In this document: positions 11,801-21,654 of the stretch, piece by piece
Layout of the letters: each line of letters begins with the position of its first letter
Numbering within the stretch: position 1 is the stretch's first letter
NCBI GenBank assembly: GCA_025201705.1
Contig: MU617069.1
Span: 1-24,502, forward strand
Length of the DNA: 24,502 nucleotides
From: Dissophora ornata
Lineage: Eukaryota > Mortierellomycota > Mortierellomycetes > Mortierellales > Mortierellaceae
Direction: 5' to 3'
The notes under the pieces: generated by a model
The model's input: the letters and a program-made list of their open reading frames with translations, nothing else
Database searches by the model: none
What the model was told of the DNA's origin: nothing
Program-made: the position numbers and the translations under genes

Positions 11801-13217
11801 CTCGACTGCGCGACCAAAGACCCCTCTTGGACATGCTCCGCCAAGGCTGAGCTCTGGTACGGCACAGAGCATTTGATCCCTGTGAGAGTGATCCATAGGT
11901 TCTCGTCAATATAAATGTTGGATGCCTTCAGGCTTCCATGGACGATCCCACTCTGATGCAAGCCCTTGACGGCCTTTAGTAGCTGATAAACCAAGAATCC
12001 TTTTTTAAGCGACGTGTTGAGGTTTCCGGGGTTAAATCGAAGCAAGTCCTGCAAGGTTGTCAATCCAGTTGCACCTCCTAGTCGATGCGGTGATAAGCAG
12101 TAATGTGCATCATCAGACTCAATGATGACAGTTGCACCGGCGATGTTGGCCGGCGATGGTTGACCCGTGTTGTCTTGGCGTCGCTCCATAGGAACTAGTC
12201 TAGGGATGATTCGACCATCGTCCTCAGACGGATGCACCACTCTGTATCGCAAGGTGGTCGGGTATATTGCGTCAAGAACATGTTCAATGAGCTTTTTGTT
12301 GCGATTTCGAGTCTCATGCCAGTTGTCGCCGTTCAAGACTGATGCGTTGATATCTTTTTCGTAGTCCTCACTCTGCAGGATGGGCTGAAACTGGCTGTAA
12401 TTCGGTTGCAGCTCCGTGTTCGCCTCTTCAACTTTGAATGCGTTATACTCCTCAATGTTCATGAGTTCCCTCAGATACGCCTCCCCAGTGAGGTTCCAGT
12501 CACCATTTGTTGATATCGAAGTCAACATTGTGAAGGATTTTTTCAATGGCCGACTCAACTGTGATAGAGACGCTTCCTTGGCCTGTGCAAAAACTCGTGC
12601 CCTACAGAGTCATTCGCAATTGCCGCCTTGTCAGTTTCAAGCCAAACGGAGTTGAGAATAGTGTAGCCTCGGATGACGTGATGGTACCTTGTCCAGTTGT
12701 CCTGCTGTAAAGGTTTCGTCTTTGAGATGACATTGATGAAGACGTTGACATCCTCTCCTACACTCGTTGTATCTGCTGCTCCTGTCGGTCCAGCTGGATT
12801 GGTTGGGCTAGATGGACTATCCTTGGAAGACGCCCTGCTATCATATAGGCTCGTCGCCGTTCCGTCGAGTAACTGATCGAGCCATGACTTTCGAATCTAG
12901 GATATTAGGAGGAGATGACGCATTGACACGCATCAATGTCAGAGTTCGATACCCTTCTCAGGGAAACAAAGGCTGTCGTGTCTACCAAAGGCGGCTGCTC
13001 AGTGGAAAAAGAGTGTTGCTCCCCTGATATATTCCCAAGAATACGGATATGATGCTCCCTTTTCCTTTTTTTTTGGCGGGGCTGAAAACCTTACCACGCA
13101 GCAAGCAGTGTGACCTAGTGACGACTCCAGGGGAAAAGAGGGGAAAGCGACTTGGAGATGTAGATCGCGTTCAATGAGAGCCGTGAGCTCCTGCGCATTA
13201 AGGCCTGCCCCAAACAT
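5868..13217 (-). CDS. WDR81-like: WDR81-type protein: kinase-like, BEACH and WD40 domains
   Basis: Nineteen exons join in frame to 1879 residues (human WDR81 is about 1940). Exons: 13217-13095, 12896-12688, 12601-11790, 11711-11625, 11530-10885, 10780-10087, 9997-9813, 9728-9509, 9427-9114, 9024-8781, 8691-8482, 8393-8292, 8215-8145, 8055-7342, 7242-7151, 7063-6801, 6697-6371, 6285-6088, 5996-5868. An N-terminal kinase-like lobe carries HGSLKASN instead of HRDLKxxN. A BEACH domain follows with [33 protein letters not shown] and [13 protein letters not shown]. Kinase-like C-lobe helices come next ([27 protein letters not shown]), then a helical region, a Ser/Gly-rich linker and a WD40 propeller ([26 protein letters not shown]). 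In animals WDR81 with WDR91 restrains endosomal PI3-kinase; plant GFS12 is related. Start 13217 fits the family N terminus; an in-frame ATG at 13304 is an alternative. The exon 9/10 junction is the least certain. Confidence 0.93.
7400..7760 (-). other. Low-complexity Ser/Thr/Gly linker within the WDR81-type protein
   Basis: Within exon 14 of the WDR81-type gene the translation becomes almost entirely Ser, Thr, Gly, Ala and Val. It includes a Gly-rich stretch ([15 protein letters not shown]) before a Ser/Pro-rich segment. It sits between the helical middle region and the WD40 propeller, the place where family members carry a disordered linker. It is coding, since the frame is open and both flanking exons join in phase. 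Confidence 0.75.
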
Positions 13218-13483
13218 TCGTCCTGTCCTTGCTATTGTCAAGTTTGAGAAATAAAGAAGAGAGGAGCTGACTTGACCCGAAGGATGGCATCGTCCTTCCT
13301 TCATTGCGAGCCTCGCGGCCCTCCACAATGCCGCGTTGTGCTCCGTGACTGTTAGAGCAGAAACCCAAGTTCGTCTCTGTTGTCTATGGATCGCCCTTTC
13401 TCTTTCTAATGAAGGCAAAACACCTGCAGGAGCACAGCGCTTATTGAGGACAAAGATCTAGGCGACCCAAGGACCGATCGGCT
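13218..13483. promoter_or_regulatory. Divergent promoter, WDR81-type and FNBP4-like genes
   Basis: Only 266 bp separate the two start codons (180 bp if the WDR81-type gene starts at the alternative ATG 13304). Both promoters must therefore lie in this short shared region. No clear TATA box is visible on either strand. The minus-strand frame stays open through most of this region, which leaves the exact first codon of the WDR81-type gene undecided. Confidence 0.55.
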
Positions 13484-15090
13484 ATGAATGTCCTCGTCAA
13501 CTACGCCAGCGATTCAGAATCTGACATAGAGCAGGAGCCACTTGCCCCGCAGCAGAACGCAGAGTCCAAGAACAAGGGAGACGATGATGAGTCTATCCTT
13601 GCCGCGCTGAAGGATCTACAGGACTTTGCAGCCTCGGTCGATACACCGACAACTTCAAATAATGCTACAGGGACAACGCAGCAGCTAATAACCTCAGCTA
13701 CTGCTGCAGTGGCAGGGCCAAGTCAAGACGATGACCTTGGTTTTTTATCTTTTATGAAAGAGATTGATGCTATCCCCTTTCCACCCCAAGAACAGGAGCA
13801 GGAGCAAGCTTTACCGCCGCCTCCACCACCACCACCGCCACTAACATCTCTCGATGTAGTACCACCGCCTCCGCCTACTCCGCCACCGATGGTACCATCT
13901 GAAATCCAACAATCTGAGGCTGACTATGAGACTTTAGCGTCTAGAATCGCACAGGAAGTCCAAATGGTCCATAATCGATTATATCATCTGTCGCTCTTAC
14001 CATCGACGTCTATTGACCAGAAGGATCTGGAGCGCAGATTGCTTGAATTCGCGATCAGGATTGCGGACTGGCAGAGGGGAGGATTGTACGAGCCATACTT
14101 CTTAGGCATGGAGAGAGCTGAAGTAATATCAACATGTCAGCGAACGGCTGGCACAGCAGTGGAAGATATGACAGAGCTGCCACCGTTCGGAGGTATTGTC
14201 GGACCAATGGTCAAGCACATGTATGAGCTGGAACACATGGCGGCACCACCTGGGTGGATCGCGATCTGGGACCAGGCGGATGAGGCGTACGGCTTTCAGC
14301 ACACATCGACTGTAAGCCTCTTTCCAAGCAAACAAGCGACATTCATGAAGTGAACTCAATGCTGTATGATTTTTAATCGCTCTATTCTTTCTGTTACTAG
14401 GGAACATACTCTCCTGTCTATCCGTCGCAGGAACTCATTCATCACCTGGACCCACCATCGTATTCATCCGGCTCTCCAGTATTATCCCGCAGTGGCAGAA
14501 CGTCATACTTTACTTCGCGCTCAACCGCCTACTCAACCGATCGACAAAGTCCTTTGGCGAGTGTGGCACAAAGCTCTTGGAACCAGGCGACGATCTCAAG
14601 TCCACACTCTGCGACAGAGAGTACAAGTCACACCAGCGCCCTTATCCAGCCCTCGGATGGGATATCAAAGTCAACTTCTGCAACAAAAACCAAAAAGAGA
14701 AAACTGTCCGAGAGTAATACCGCTATTAACCGTAATACTTTGGATCGCCCAGCTGAAGATGACCACGCCTTTAACGATCAGCACATCCATCCATCGCGCA
14801 GAGCTGTTCTGACGAGCAGATCAGCTGCACTGGCATTGCCATCTGCGTCTAGCTCAGGATCATCGTCATCGTCCAAGACAATGCCCAAAAAACTAGCAAG
14901 CCTGCTTCAGAAGTGGAGCGAGAAGGACAGGGAGGAAAGTGGGGAGGACGACGATGAAGAAGAAGACGATCGAGACAGTGAGCAGCAGTATCTGCAAAGT
15001 GGTGGGTTGGATGCGTACTCGGCGCCGACTGGCTCGAACAGCCAAAGTTTGGGAGGAGACTGGAGAGACAGGCGGTTGCATCCTCGGTAG
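13484..15090 (+). CDS. FNBP4-like: FNBP4-like protein with degenerate WW motif
   Basis: Exons 13484-14311 and 14401-15090 join in phase 0 to 505 residues. The N terminus is acidic (YASDSESD). Residues about 105-135 hold proline runs of nine and five (PPPPPPPPPLTS, VVPPPPPTPPP), typical ligands of SH3, WW or profilin domains. A helical segment with RIADWQRGGL precedes PPGWIAIWDQADEAYGF, matching the order in formin-binding protein 4, where a RIADWREG-type helix precedes a WW domain. The WW motif keeps its first Trp, but the second Trp position appears as Tyr (GTYSPVYP), and the intron cuts the motif. The C terminus has a basic stretch (KTKKRKL), KLASLLQKWSEKDREESG and an acidic run. FNBP4 binds formins and splicing factors; a nuclear or cytoskeletal role here is inference. 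Confidence 0.75.
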
Positions 15091-16065
15091 AACTTGCAAT
15101 AAAGATAGACCAGCAGTTTTATTCCACGTGCGGGTGGCATACCGCTGAAGCGTGCCTGTGTGTTTCATGCAGGGGACGTGGTTGTTCATTTTTACCGCGA
15201 CACAGCACAAAAATTTTGGAGAGAGGGGAAGGTGTATGCTCAGTGGTATGTTCAGTTGATCGAGTGACTGCACACCTGGACGGTGCCTTGTTTCGAGTCC
15301 GCACGATTTTACTTTCTGTGCTTCCCCTCTTTTCTCGCTCTTTCCATATGGGGTATCCCTATCCTCGGGGGGGTACCAACTCCGACATCATCTCAGAAAA
15401 CCTTAAGAGAACCTCCATCGGCGACGCACGGAACAACTCGTACGGCGGAGAGCATTAGTAGAGAGCAGTTTGGGAGCAGTAGCAGAGTGAAAAGACAGGA
15501 ACTGGCATATGTAATCCCAGACAAACGATGGATGTACACAGTGGATGACATGACAGCAGCATCAGCCATCTAACGTGTCTGTCTCTTGTTTCCACCGCCC
15601 AATGAGCGGCTCTCTGAAAATAGTGACATCCCCTCAATTAACCACACGAGTAGACCAGGGTGTTGGTGGGGTCGGAATAGTCCAGAGGCGCACCAAAAAA
15701 AGAAAAAGAAAAAGGGCAAGCACGGGGCAAAATGGCGTTCTTGGGCAAGATTAGTCTGTGATCAAACAACAAGAGCTATTTATGTTCTTCCGTCAAGGCA
15801 AATATTCCAGTGATCCAGCCACTGCTGGGAAATAAATTAGCTCATTCTTCCTAATTGACCATCTCATCTGCTATGCTGGCCAGAAAACCCAGTCGGGATC
15901 AAACAGCACTTTCAGCCAGCTCCATCGAGTTCGTCGCAGAAAAGTATGATTAATGAATGTTTTTATTGCATCGGGTTGTCTTTCGACGTCTAAGAGATAT
16001 ATGTTCAGATCAAATGATGAGCGAGAGGTGGGGAAGATTGTTGGGTCATGGTAAGGACAAGACGC
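15091..16065. other. Intergenic region between two convergent genes
   Basis: The FNBP4-like gene ends at 15090 and the carrier gene ends at 16066 on the opposite strand. A plus-strand AATAAA at about 15099-15104, just after the FNBP4-like stop, is its likely poly(A) signal. An A-rich stretch lies at 15695-15714. Short ORFs occur on both strands; none shows a recognisable domain, codon pattern or start context. The minus-strand 3' UTR of the carrier occupies an unknown length of the right end. I see no RNA gene or mobile element. Confidence 0.5.
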
Positions 16066-17322
16066 TTATCCGGATCCACCGGAGTAAGCCTTGCCGAAGA
16101 AGATGACCTGGAGCTGATCGTAACCAGACAAGACACCAGCACCAGCAATGGCACGGAGGACATTAGCACCAGCACCCTTGAAGAGGGACTTGTAGCCCTC
16201 CTTGCTGACGATCTGCTTGAAGGCGTCGAACGAGGAGTTGTACTTGACGGCCTCACCAGAGGTCATCATCATTCTTCTGCGGACGGTATCAACGGGGTAA
16301 GAGGCGAGACCAGCCAAGTTGGTGACACCGAATCCGAGAATGAAAGAGGCAACGAACGAACCCTGGAGGTTGGCGGGCAACAAGGGCTTGACGGAATCGT
16401 AAAGACCGAAGTACCTGAATTGAATAGAAATAAACAACTGTTAGTGCATTGCAACAGAAAAAATTTGACCCAGATCCGACCAACAGGCAGCTGTAAACAA
16501 CGGAAAAGAGCAAGGCAACAGAGACAGACAGAGAGATCAAACTTACAAACCACGGTAAATGATAATACCGAAAGCAGAGAGAGGGAAACCACGGTAAAGA
16601 CCAGCAACACCGTCGGTGGCGATGGTCTTCTTGTAGACATCAACGAGACCGTTGAACTGACGAGCTCCGCCGCCCTTGCCCTTGGCGTCGTTGGCGAGAC
16701 GGGTACGGGCGTAGTCCAAAGAGTAGACGAAGAGGAGGGAGCAGGCACCAGCAGCACCACCGGAGGCAATGTTACCGGCGAACCACTTGGCGTAACCATC
16801 CCTCTCCTTCTTGAAGTTGAACATGGCCTTGAAGTAATCCTTGAAGGCGAAGTTCAAAGCCTGGGTGGGGAAGTAACGGATGACATTGGCAGTGTTACCT
16901 CTCCAGAGGGGCTTGACACCCTCATCGGCAATGACGCGCTTGAAGCAGTCGCTGATGCCCTTGTAGGGGTGGGAGAGACGGCCAGTCTTGAGCATCTCAT
17001 CCTGGTTCTGGAGGAGAAGCTTGATACGCTCAATGGGGGCAGCAGCGGTCTTGGAGACGGCGGCGGAAACACCTCCCTATGGATCAGACAAGAATAAAGG
17101 GACGCATGTTTTAGTACAGGATTCGGGAGAGGTGACGGAAAGGGGCTGCTGATGTGTTTGGGTTTTTTCAGGCACAAAACGAGTCGAGAGAGATCGGATG
17201 TGTTGCAGTCGAGATAGCGGGTGCGCTTCCGTCGAGAAAAGGAGTCGACTACTCACCATGAGGAAATCGGCAGCGAAGGCCTTGGCGTCCTTCTTGGGCT
17301 TGGTGGTCTGGGCGGCAGACAT
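16066..17322 (-). CDS. Mitochondrial ADP/ATP carrier
   Basis: Exons 17322-17257, 17076-16547 and 16414-16066 join in frame to 314 residues, the normal carrier length. The protein exchanges cytosolic ADP for matrix ATP across the inner mitochondrial membrane. It shows the ADP/ATP-carrier-specific RRRMMM motif and three tandem repeats with carrier signatures: [26 protein letters not shown] and [12 protein letters not shown]. The substrate-contact region near [14 protein letters not shown] and the C-terminal repeat are intact. Exon 1 encodes only a short Ala/Lys-rich leader, as in fungal carriers. Codon use is strongly biased to C- or G-ending codons, unlike the neighbouring genes, which suggests high expression. 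The bias also opens a 349-codon antisense frame that is not a gene. Introns are 180 and 132 bp. Confidence 0.97.
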
Positions 17323-17410
17323 GATGAGTCGGAGAGTGGGGAGGGGGTGGGGTGGAGGGTGAGGAGAGAAGAAAAAAAGAAGAGAGGGACGGGCACGGAA
17401 GGACGGTCGC

Positions 17411-17420
17411 TTTTAAATAT
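17411..17420 (-). promoter_or_regulatory. TATA-like element of the ADP/ATP carrier gene
   Basis: Read on the minus strand, ATATTTAAAA lies about 90-100 bp upstream of the carrier start codon, followed by a C/T-rich leader containing long pyrimidine runs. This spacing suits a TATA box with a short 5' UTR. The strong codon bias of the gene fits a TATA-driven, highly expressed promoter. Transcription start is not known. Confidence 0.5.
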
Positions 17421-18108
17421 CGGGAAGGGGCAGGACCGTCGGGCCAATCCGATTTGTTGTTTATTCAAGTCATACATTCGCTCTGGTTATTGGTATTGAT
17501 GTATTTTTATTGTCGCGCTGTCTGACTGGCGGACGGGCATCGGACATCAAAACCACGCTGCACTGAGACATATGATTGCGATACGGAGTCGTCGCTGCCA
17601 GGCACGAGCGACCAACAACGCTCCACCGGAGATCTTTGATCTTTGCTCCACACCAATCACTCGTTCCCGCACGCCCCCGGGTGCGGCCGGGGCACCGGCT
17701 TGCCTCTCCAACGCAGCGGTCACTCTGCTGCCACCCAGCTCTGCTCCACCGCTCGGCCATACACCCAACGTCGGGCATCAGGCTTGCGCACATGCCCACC
17801 CCCTCATGGCCCCTGGTCATAGCGCGCTCTTGCGAATCCTCAATGACAGTCGTGGATGTCCCTGCAATCCAGAACCATTCACCCTATACATTTGCTTGCG
17901 ACGATCAGTATCACTGCAACTTGGAAAATGACAACTTTCACCATTTCGCCTCTTTTCCTTCTTCCGATTTGATTTCCGCCGATTTTCCATTGACGTCTAG
18001 CTCGCTCGCTTATTCGACAATACGATTTCAGATTTCATGACAATTTTCATCCACCATGGTCTATTATCATAACGAGTAGCCAGCTATCGACCTCCATAGG
18101 ACACGCGT
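17421..18108. other. Intergenic region between carrier promoter and TBC-gene 3' end
   Basis: The carrier gene starts to the left and the TBC-domain gene ends to the right, both on the minus strand, so this region holds the upstream carrier promoter and the TBC gene's 3' UTR. The section around 17660-17760 is clearly GC-rich, while 17900-18070 is pyrimidine-rich and AT-richer. Overlapping ORFs on both strands (for example 17576-18040 plus) show no family resemblance and look random. Confidence 0.45.
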
Positions 18109-21100
18109 CTACAACTCCGCCGACGGGGAGAGAACACCAACAGATTCGCCAGGGATAGCGACCTGCGTTCCAGAACCCCCAGAACCACCACCAACACCGC
18201 TCCCACCAGACGTACTGCTCGACGACCCCAATCCAGCGATCCTCGCCCGGAAGAGCGTGAACGTCTCGGCCCACGTCGCCGTCTGAGGTTGCACATCCCT
18301 CCCCATCGTATAGTTATCCAGGCTCAAACTCGAGGGAGACGACGGCCGTCTCTCGTTCAATGCGTTCGATGAGACTAATCCTTCGCCACTACTGTTTCTC
18401 AACCAGAGTCCATCCAAGCTCAGTCCAGATATACTCGAGGGTCTATCCTTCTTTGCAGGATCAGACAGAGGGGTGTACAGGGGCGAGTGACGATGATCTA
18501 TTCCCTCGAGGTTGTAATCCAGTCGGTCGCAATTCTGGACACCGTCGATCGTCAGGGCTCTGAGGTCTTGATAGTGAATGCTCGAGTGACCTGGTACTCC
18601 ATGCTGCTCGCTGGTTGACGCTTTGGTGCTCCAGATGCGCAGGTCGATACTGTGCCGATGTGATGCGCTATCCTTAGGTTCGCTGGATGTTGCAACGGAT
18701 CTGCTCAATCCACTTACACGCTGACCGCGGATAACGGTAGCAAGATAGAGAATGGGCTGAATGTCCACAGGAGGGTAGTTCTGTATCACCAAAGAACAAT
18801 CGTTTCAAGGATCAACAAATATCTTTGTGTACTCATCAAATCATCACGTACAGGCTGTACACTATCTTTCGAACAATTACCTGAAGCAATTTGACATTAT
18901 CTGCAAAGTCGCCCTCCAAGAGATCAATGCGCAGATGACTACATCGAGATGTAAAATAACGGGTTACGGTCCGTGCTGCTGATGGTTTTTACAACAACGT
19001 ACGCCGCGACCAGGATCCTTACCAGACCATAGCACATCCAAAATCGAGCAAAAAGTCATAGTCTTTCTCAACACCTCCCGTATCCGCCAGGACAGAATCC
19101 CATATCCGCCACACGTCAGGCACCTCAAACTCTTGCGTACACAGGACCGTCAGCCAACGGAAGCTATAGTATTCTGGGGCAATCGCTTTATCCTCCAAGT
19201 TTTGCCACAGGTGCTCGTCAAACTGTCGGAGACGAAAGTTCATTCGCGCAATCGTTGATCCAATGCCACTGGTCCGATCGCGGTCCAGTGATCTCACGAA
19301 ATGGTCTCTGAAATGGGCCATCAGTAAGTGAAATAGCCAGAACGATTCTGCTTCTGCATGGGCTATTCGAAACATGAAAAGGGTGGAGATGTAGATGTAG
19401 ATGAAGTGAGTGAATGATTGATGTGTCGGAACATAACCTCATTTGAAGCCACAACATACCTCTACTGACTTCATCGGGGTCGTTGGCGAGGAGATAGTAA
19501 AGCGGTCCGAGGATCTCATTCATGCCTTGGACATATCCAACCCCAGGATTCAGCTTGGCATAAATAAATAGGATACGTTCAATCGCTTCCCAATGCAGAT
19601 CCTGCGGCAACTCATCATGGCAACTATTATCACTCTCGCTCATTGATTCTGGCGAGGTCGACGACGGATAATCCTGTTTTTGTCTCGAGCCTCCCTGATT
19701 GTGACGCTTCTTTGTCCAACTGTCCTTGGATCTGAAGGCTAGCAGACTGTGCGGCTGGTGCTGTCGAGAACCAAAATCCTGATTGAGATGAGCAACTCGC
19801 TTAAAAAGCGACCGGCGAGTTGGGATCGGCGAGAAAAGATAATCGGGTATTGCTGTTGATTCCTCTTCATCCTCTTCATCCTCTGGATCATCGCTATCGA
19901 CATTTGGCAATACTTTAGCCATGCCCCTCAATCTGGAAGGCACTGGCGAAGAGTAATTGTTAGGGGTCCTGAACCCATTCGAGAGCGATAATGGCGGCGT
20001 TTCAGTCCCGCTATCTACTGACGAGGAAGAGAAAGCCGTGCTTTGCCAATGATCTGTGTCTTCAAATCCTCTTTTTTTCTTTTCCGCCATCGGAGACATT
20101 ACTGTGACAGTTTGCCGTCGTTTGAGGGTTGGTGTCAGCGTTCTCGTTATGGATGATCGTTTAAGGTCCATACTGGACCCATGAATAGTTCTCTGCCTTT
20201 GAACAAACCCTGATCCAGGTAGCGACCCCGTCGATCCGGAGCTCACTATAGTCGGTGATGTTCTCGTGCCATTTACTGTTCCAATAGTTGGATCTTTAGC
20301 TGTAGCTAACTTTTTTGGCTTTCGGCGTTTCGGCTCAATGCTAAGAGGACAGAGCGAGGAATATGGGATGGGCAATTGAAAGAAGGCGAAATCGGGCAGG
20401 GTCCTACGCACATCTTTGTCGATCTGCTCTAACATCTTGTTATCCTGCAAGAATAGGGACCATTCCGAGTCGTCCTTGCTGCTTGAAGACTAGGCATGGA
20501 TAGGTTGGGGCGACACATGTTGAAATCTCCTGGACCTTCGCATAAGGAATCACCTTTGATTTGGTGGAATAACTGGGACAGTAAATACCTTGTCATCGTC
20601 CGCAGATCCGCAAGGCTCCTCTAGTTCTGGTTCAACGATTAAGTCCTTGACAAAGCTCTAAATGTGTCAAGACTTTAGAGAGTTAGCAAAGGAACAAGCG
20701 CACATGCGCTCAGACGGCTATGGTAGCGAATATTGGAAGCAATTGGGGCTTGCATAGTAAAGGCGCCTTTGTTCCATCAAGACAGAATCCCATTTTGACT
20801 TGTCCAGTGGAAGATATCCTAGCAGGATCTAGAGGTGCGGGTATTTACATCGAAAAGTCCATGGTTAGCCTGGTCCAGAGCTCCAGTAGGGGTGTCGCAG
20901 AGATGCCGCAAAGGAGGTGAGTTAGACATGTGTGTACCTTCCAGCAGAGCTGTCGGAGACCAGGTTTATCAGGGATGCCTAATTCGAGTCAATACCGCCA
21001 AAGGAGTGTGGTATGTGTTAAGGACGGGCACCTTTGAGGAACAACTGAAACGTGCTTATTGTGAGAGGGCTATCGCTGTGACGAAACCATACCGCCAAAA

Positions 21101-21185
21101 CACAGGTGCCTGAATTCTGGCAGACAGATGACCTGCCCATCGTCTGGGGCGAGATATCTTTCGAATTGGCCAATTCTATGTGGCC
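18109..21185 (-). CDS. TBC1D13-like: TBC1D13-type Rab GTPase-activating protein (5' end unresolved)
   Basis: Exons supported by phase and homology: 21185-21093, 20978-20938, 20828-20754, 20657-20589, 20489-19460, 19362-19023, 18938-18881 and 18780-18109, about 792 residues. The N-terminal part (RIGQFERYLAP, LPEFRHLCFGGIPD, GLRQLCWKILLGYLPLDKSKW) matches TBC1D13. The catalytic Arg finger is in QIDKDVRR and the Gln finger in YVQGMNEILGPLYYL; later segments AHAEAESFW, FRWLTVLCTQEF and LRIDLLEGDF complete the domain. TBC1D13 stimulates GTP hydrolysis by Rab35 in animals; the fungal target is unknown. About 296 residues separate the two fingers, far more than in the human protein. A Ser-rich tail of about 200 residues follows the domain. 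The first coding exon, probably tiny, could not be fixed: an ATG at 21300 has a good donor after 20 nt but in the wrong phase. Confidence 0.9.
20658..20753 (-). other. GC-AG intron in the TBC-domain gene
   Basis: The exon ending in RRLYY is followed by GCAAGC and the next exon (SFVKDL) follows a TTTAG acceptor. Using GC as the donor gives a 96-bp intron, keeps phase 0 on both sides, and reproduces the TBC1D13 alignment without a gap. No GT donor nearby gives a workable join before the frame hits a stop. GC-AG introns are a known minority class of U2-type introns. Confidence 0.7.
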
Positions 21186-21644
21186 CTGAGAAGGTGAGTT
21201 GGATTGTGCGGTATTGAACGCAGACATATGTCGTCCCTATGTATGTCGCTGTGTGTCTCTCTTTGACCTTGTCTTTACCTGGCAATGTATGATTCCATGG
21301 AGTGTGAATGAGAGTGTTGAATGGGAAAGTGAAGTGAATGGGCTTTTTAGAGGGTGACCCTTTTTTCTGTTTTGCTCAAACCAGCCCATGGTCTGTCTCC
21401 TGAAGGCACTGCAAACCACACACAGACACCCGAATCAAACGTGCGGGCGGTTAGTGTCATAAACATACACTATCCTGCTCATCCACTGCTGCATACGTCC
21501 ATACAAATGAATGTGAATCACGGATGATGATGTCTATTTATTGCGCTTTCCCTGTAGGTGGGAGGTTTTTTTTGGGCTGAGGTCACGGTAATAAAAGATG
21601 ATAAACTTGTCTAATAACTGTGTATGTCCAGAGGAGCGGAGCGA
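21186..21644. other. TBC-gene 5' region and LINE insertion flank
   Basis: This region must contain the first exon, first intron and promoter of the TBC-domain gene. A good-looking acceptor precedes position 21185, and a donor (CAG then GTAAAG) lies near 21280. A plausible ATG at 21300 is out of phase with the next exon, and the matching frame has no ATG before an upstream stop. Left of the LINE poly(A) tail the sequence is AT-rich with no recognisable gene. Confidence 0.4.
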
Positions 21645-21654
21645 TTTTTTTTTT
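21645..21654 (-). repeat. Poly(A) tail of the LINE remnant
   Basis: Ten T residues on the plus strand, that is A10 on the minus strand, lie 11 bp after the final stop codon of the LINE reading frame. The position and orientation are those of the 3' tail left by target-primed reverse transcription. Confidence 0.65.

Noticed and set aside
15349..15459. Small ORF MGYPYPRGGTNSDI... after the FNBP4-like gene
   Set aside because: Only 36 codons, no leader or splice support to a neighbour, and no known family. Kept as intergenic.
15695..15714. A-rich stretch as a LINE or SINE tail
   Set aside because: It is interrupted by G residues and no element-like sequence precedes it on either strand.
16048..17097. 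349-codon plus-strand ORF opposite the ADP/ATP carrier
   Set aside because: It is antisense to a certain gene with extreme C/G-ending codon bias, which removes stops from that antisense frame. It also runs across carrier introns and has no recognisable domain.
17576..18040. Plus-strand ORF of 154 codons upstream of the carrier gene
   Set aside because: Composition is Pro/Ser/His/Arg-rich as expected from GC- and pyrimidine-rich DNA, a second frame is open over the same bases, and no domain is visible.
21018..21227. Alternative TBC N terminus starting at the ATG at 21227
   Set aside because: This frame reaches a possible donor near 21034, but the overlapping frame gives RIGQFERYLAP and LPEFRHLCFGG, which match TBC1D13 and splice perfectly to GIPDKPG.
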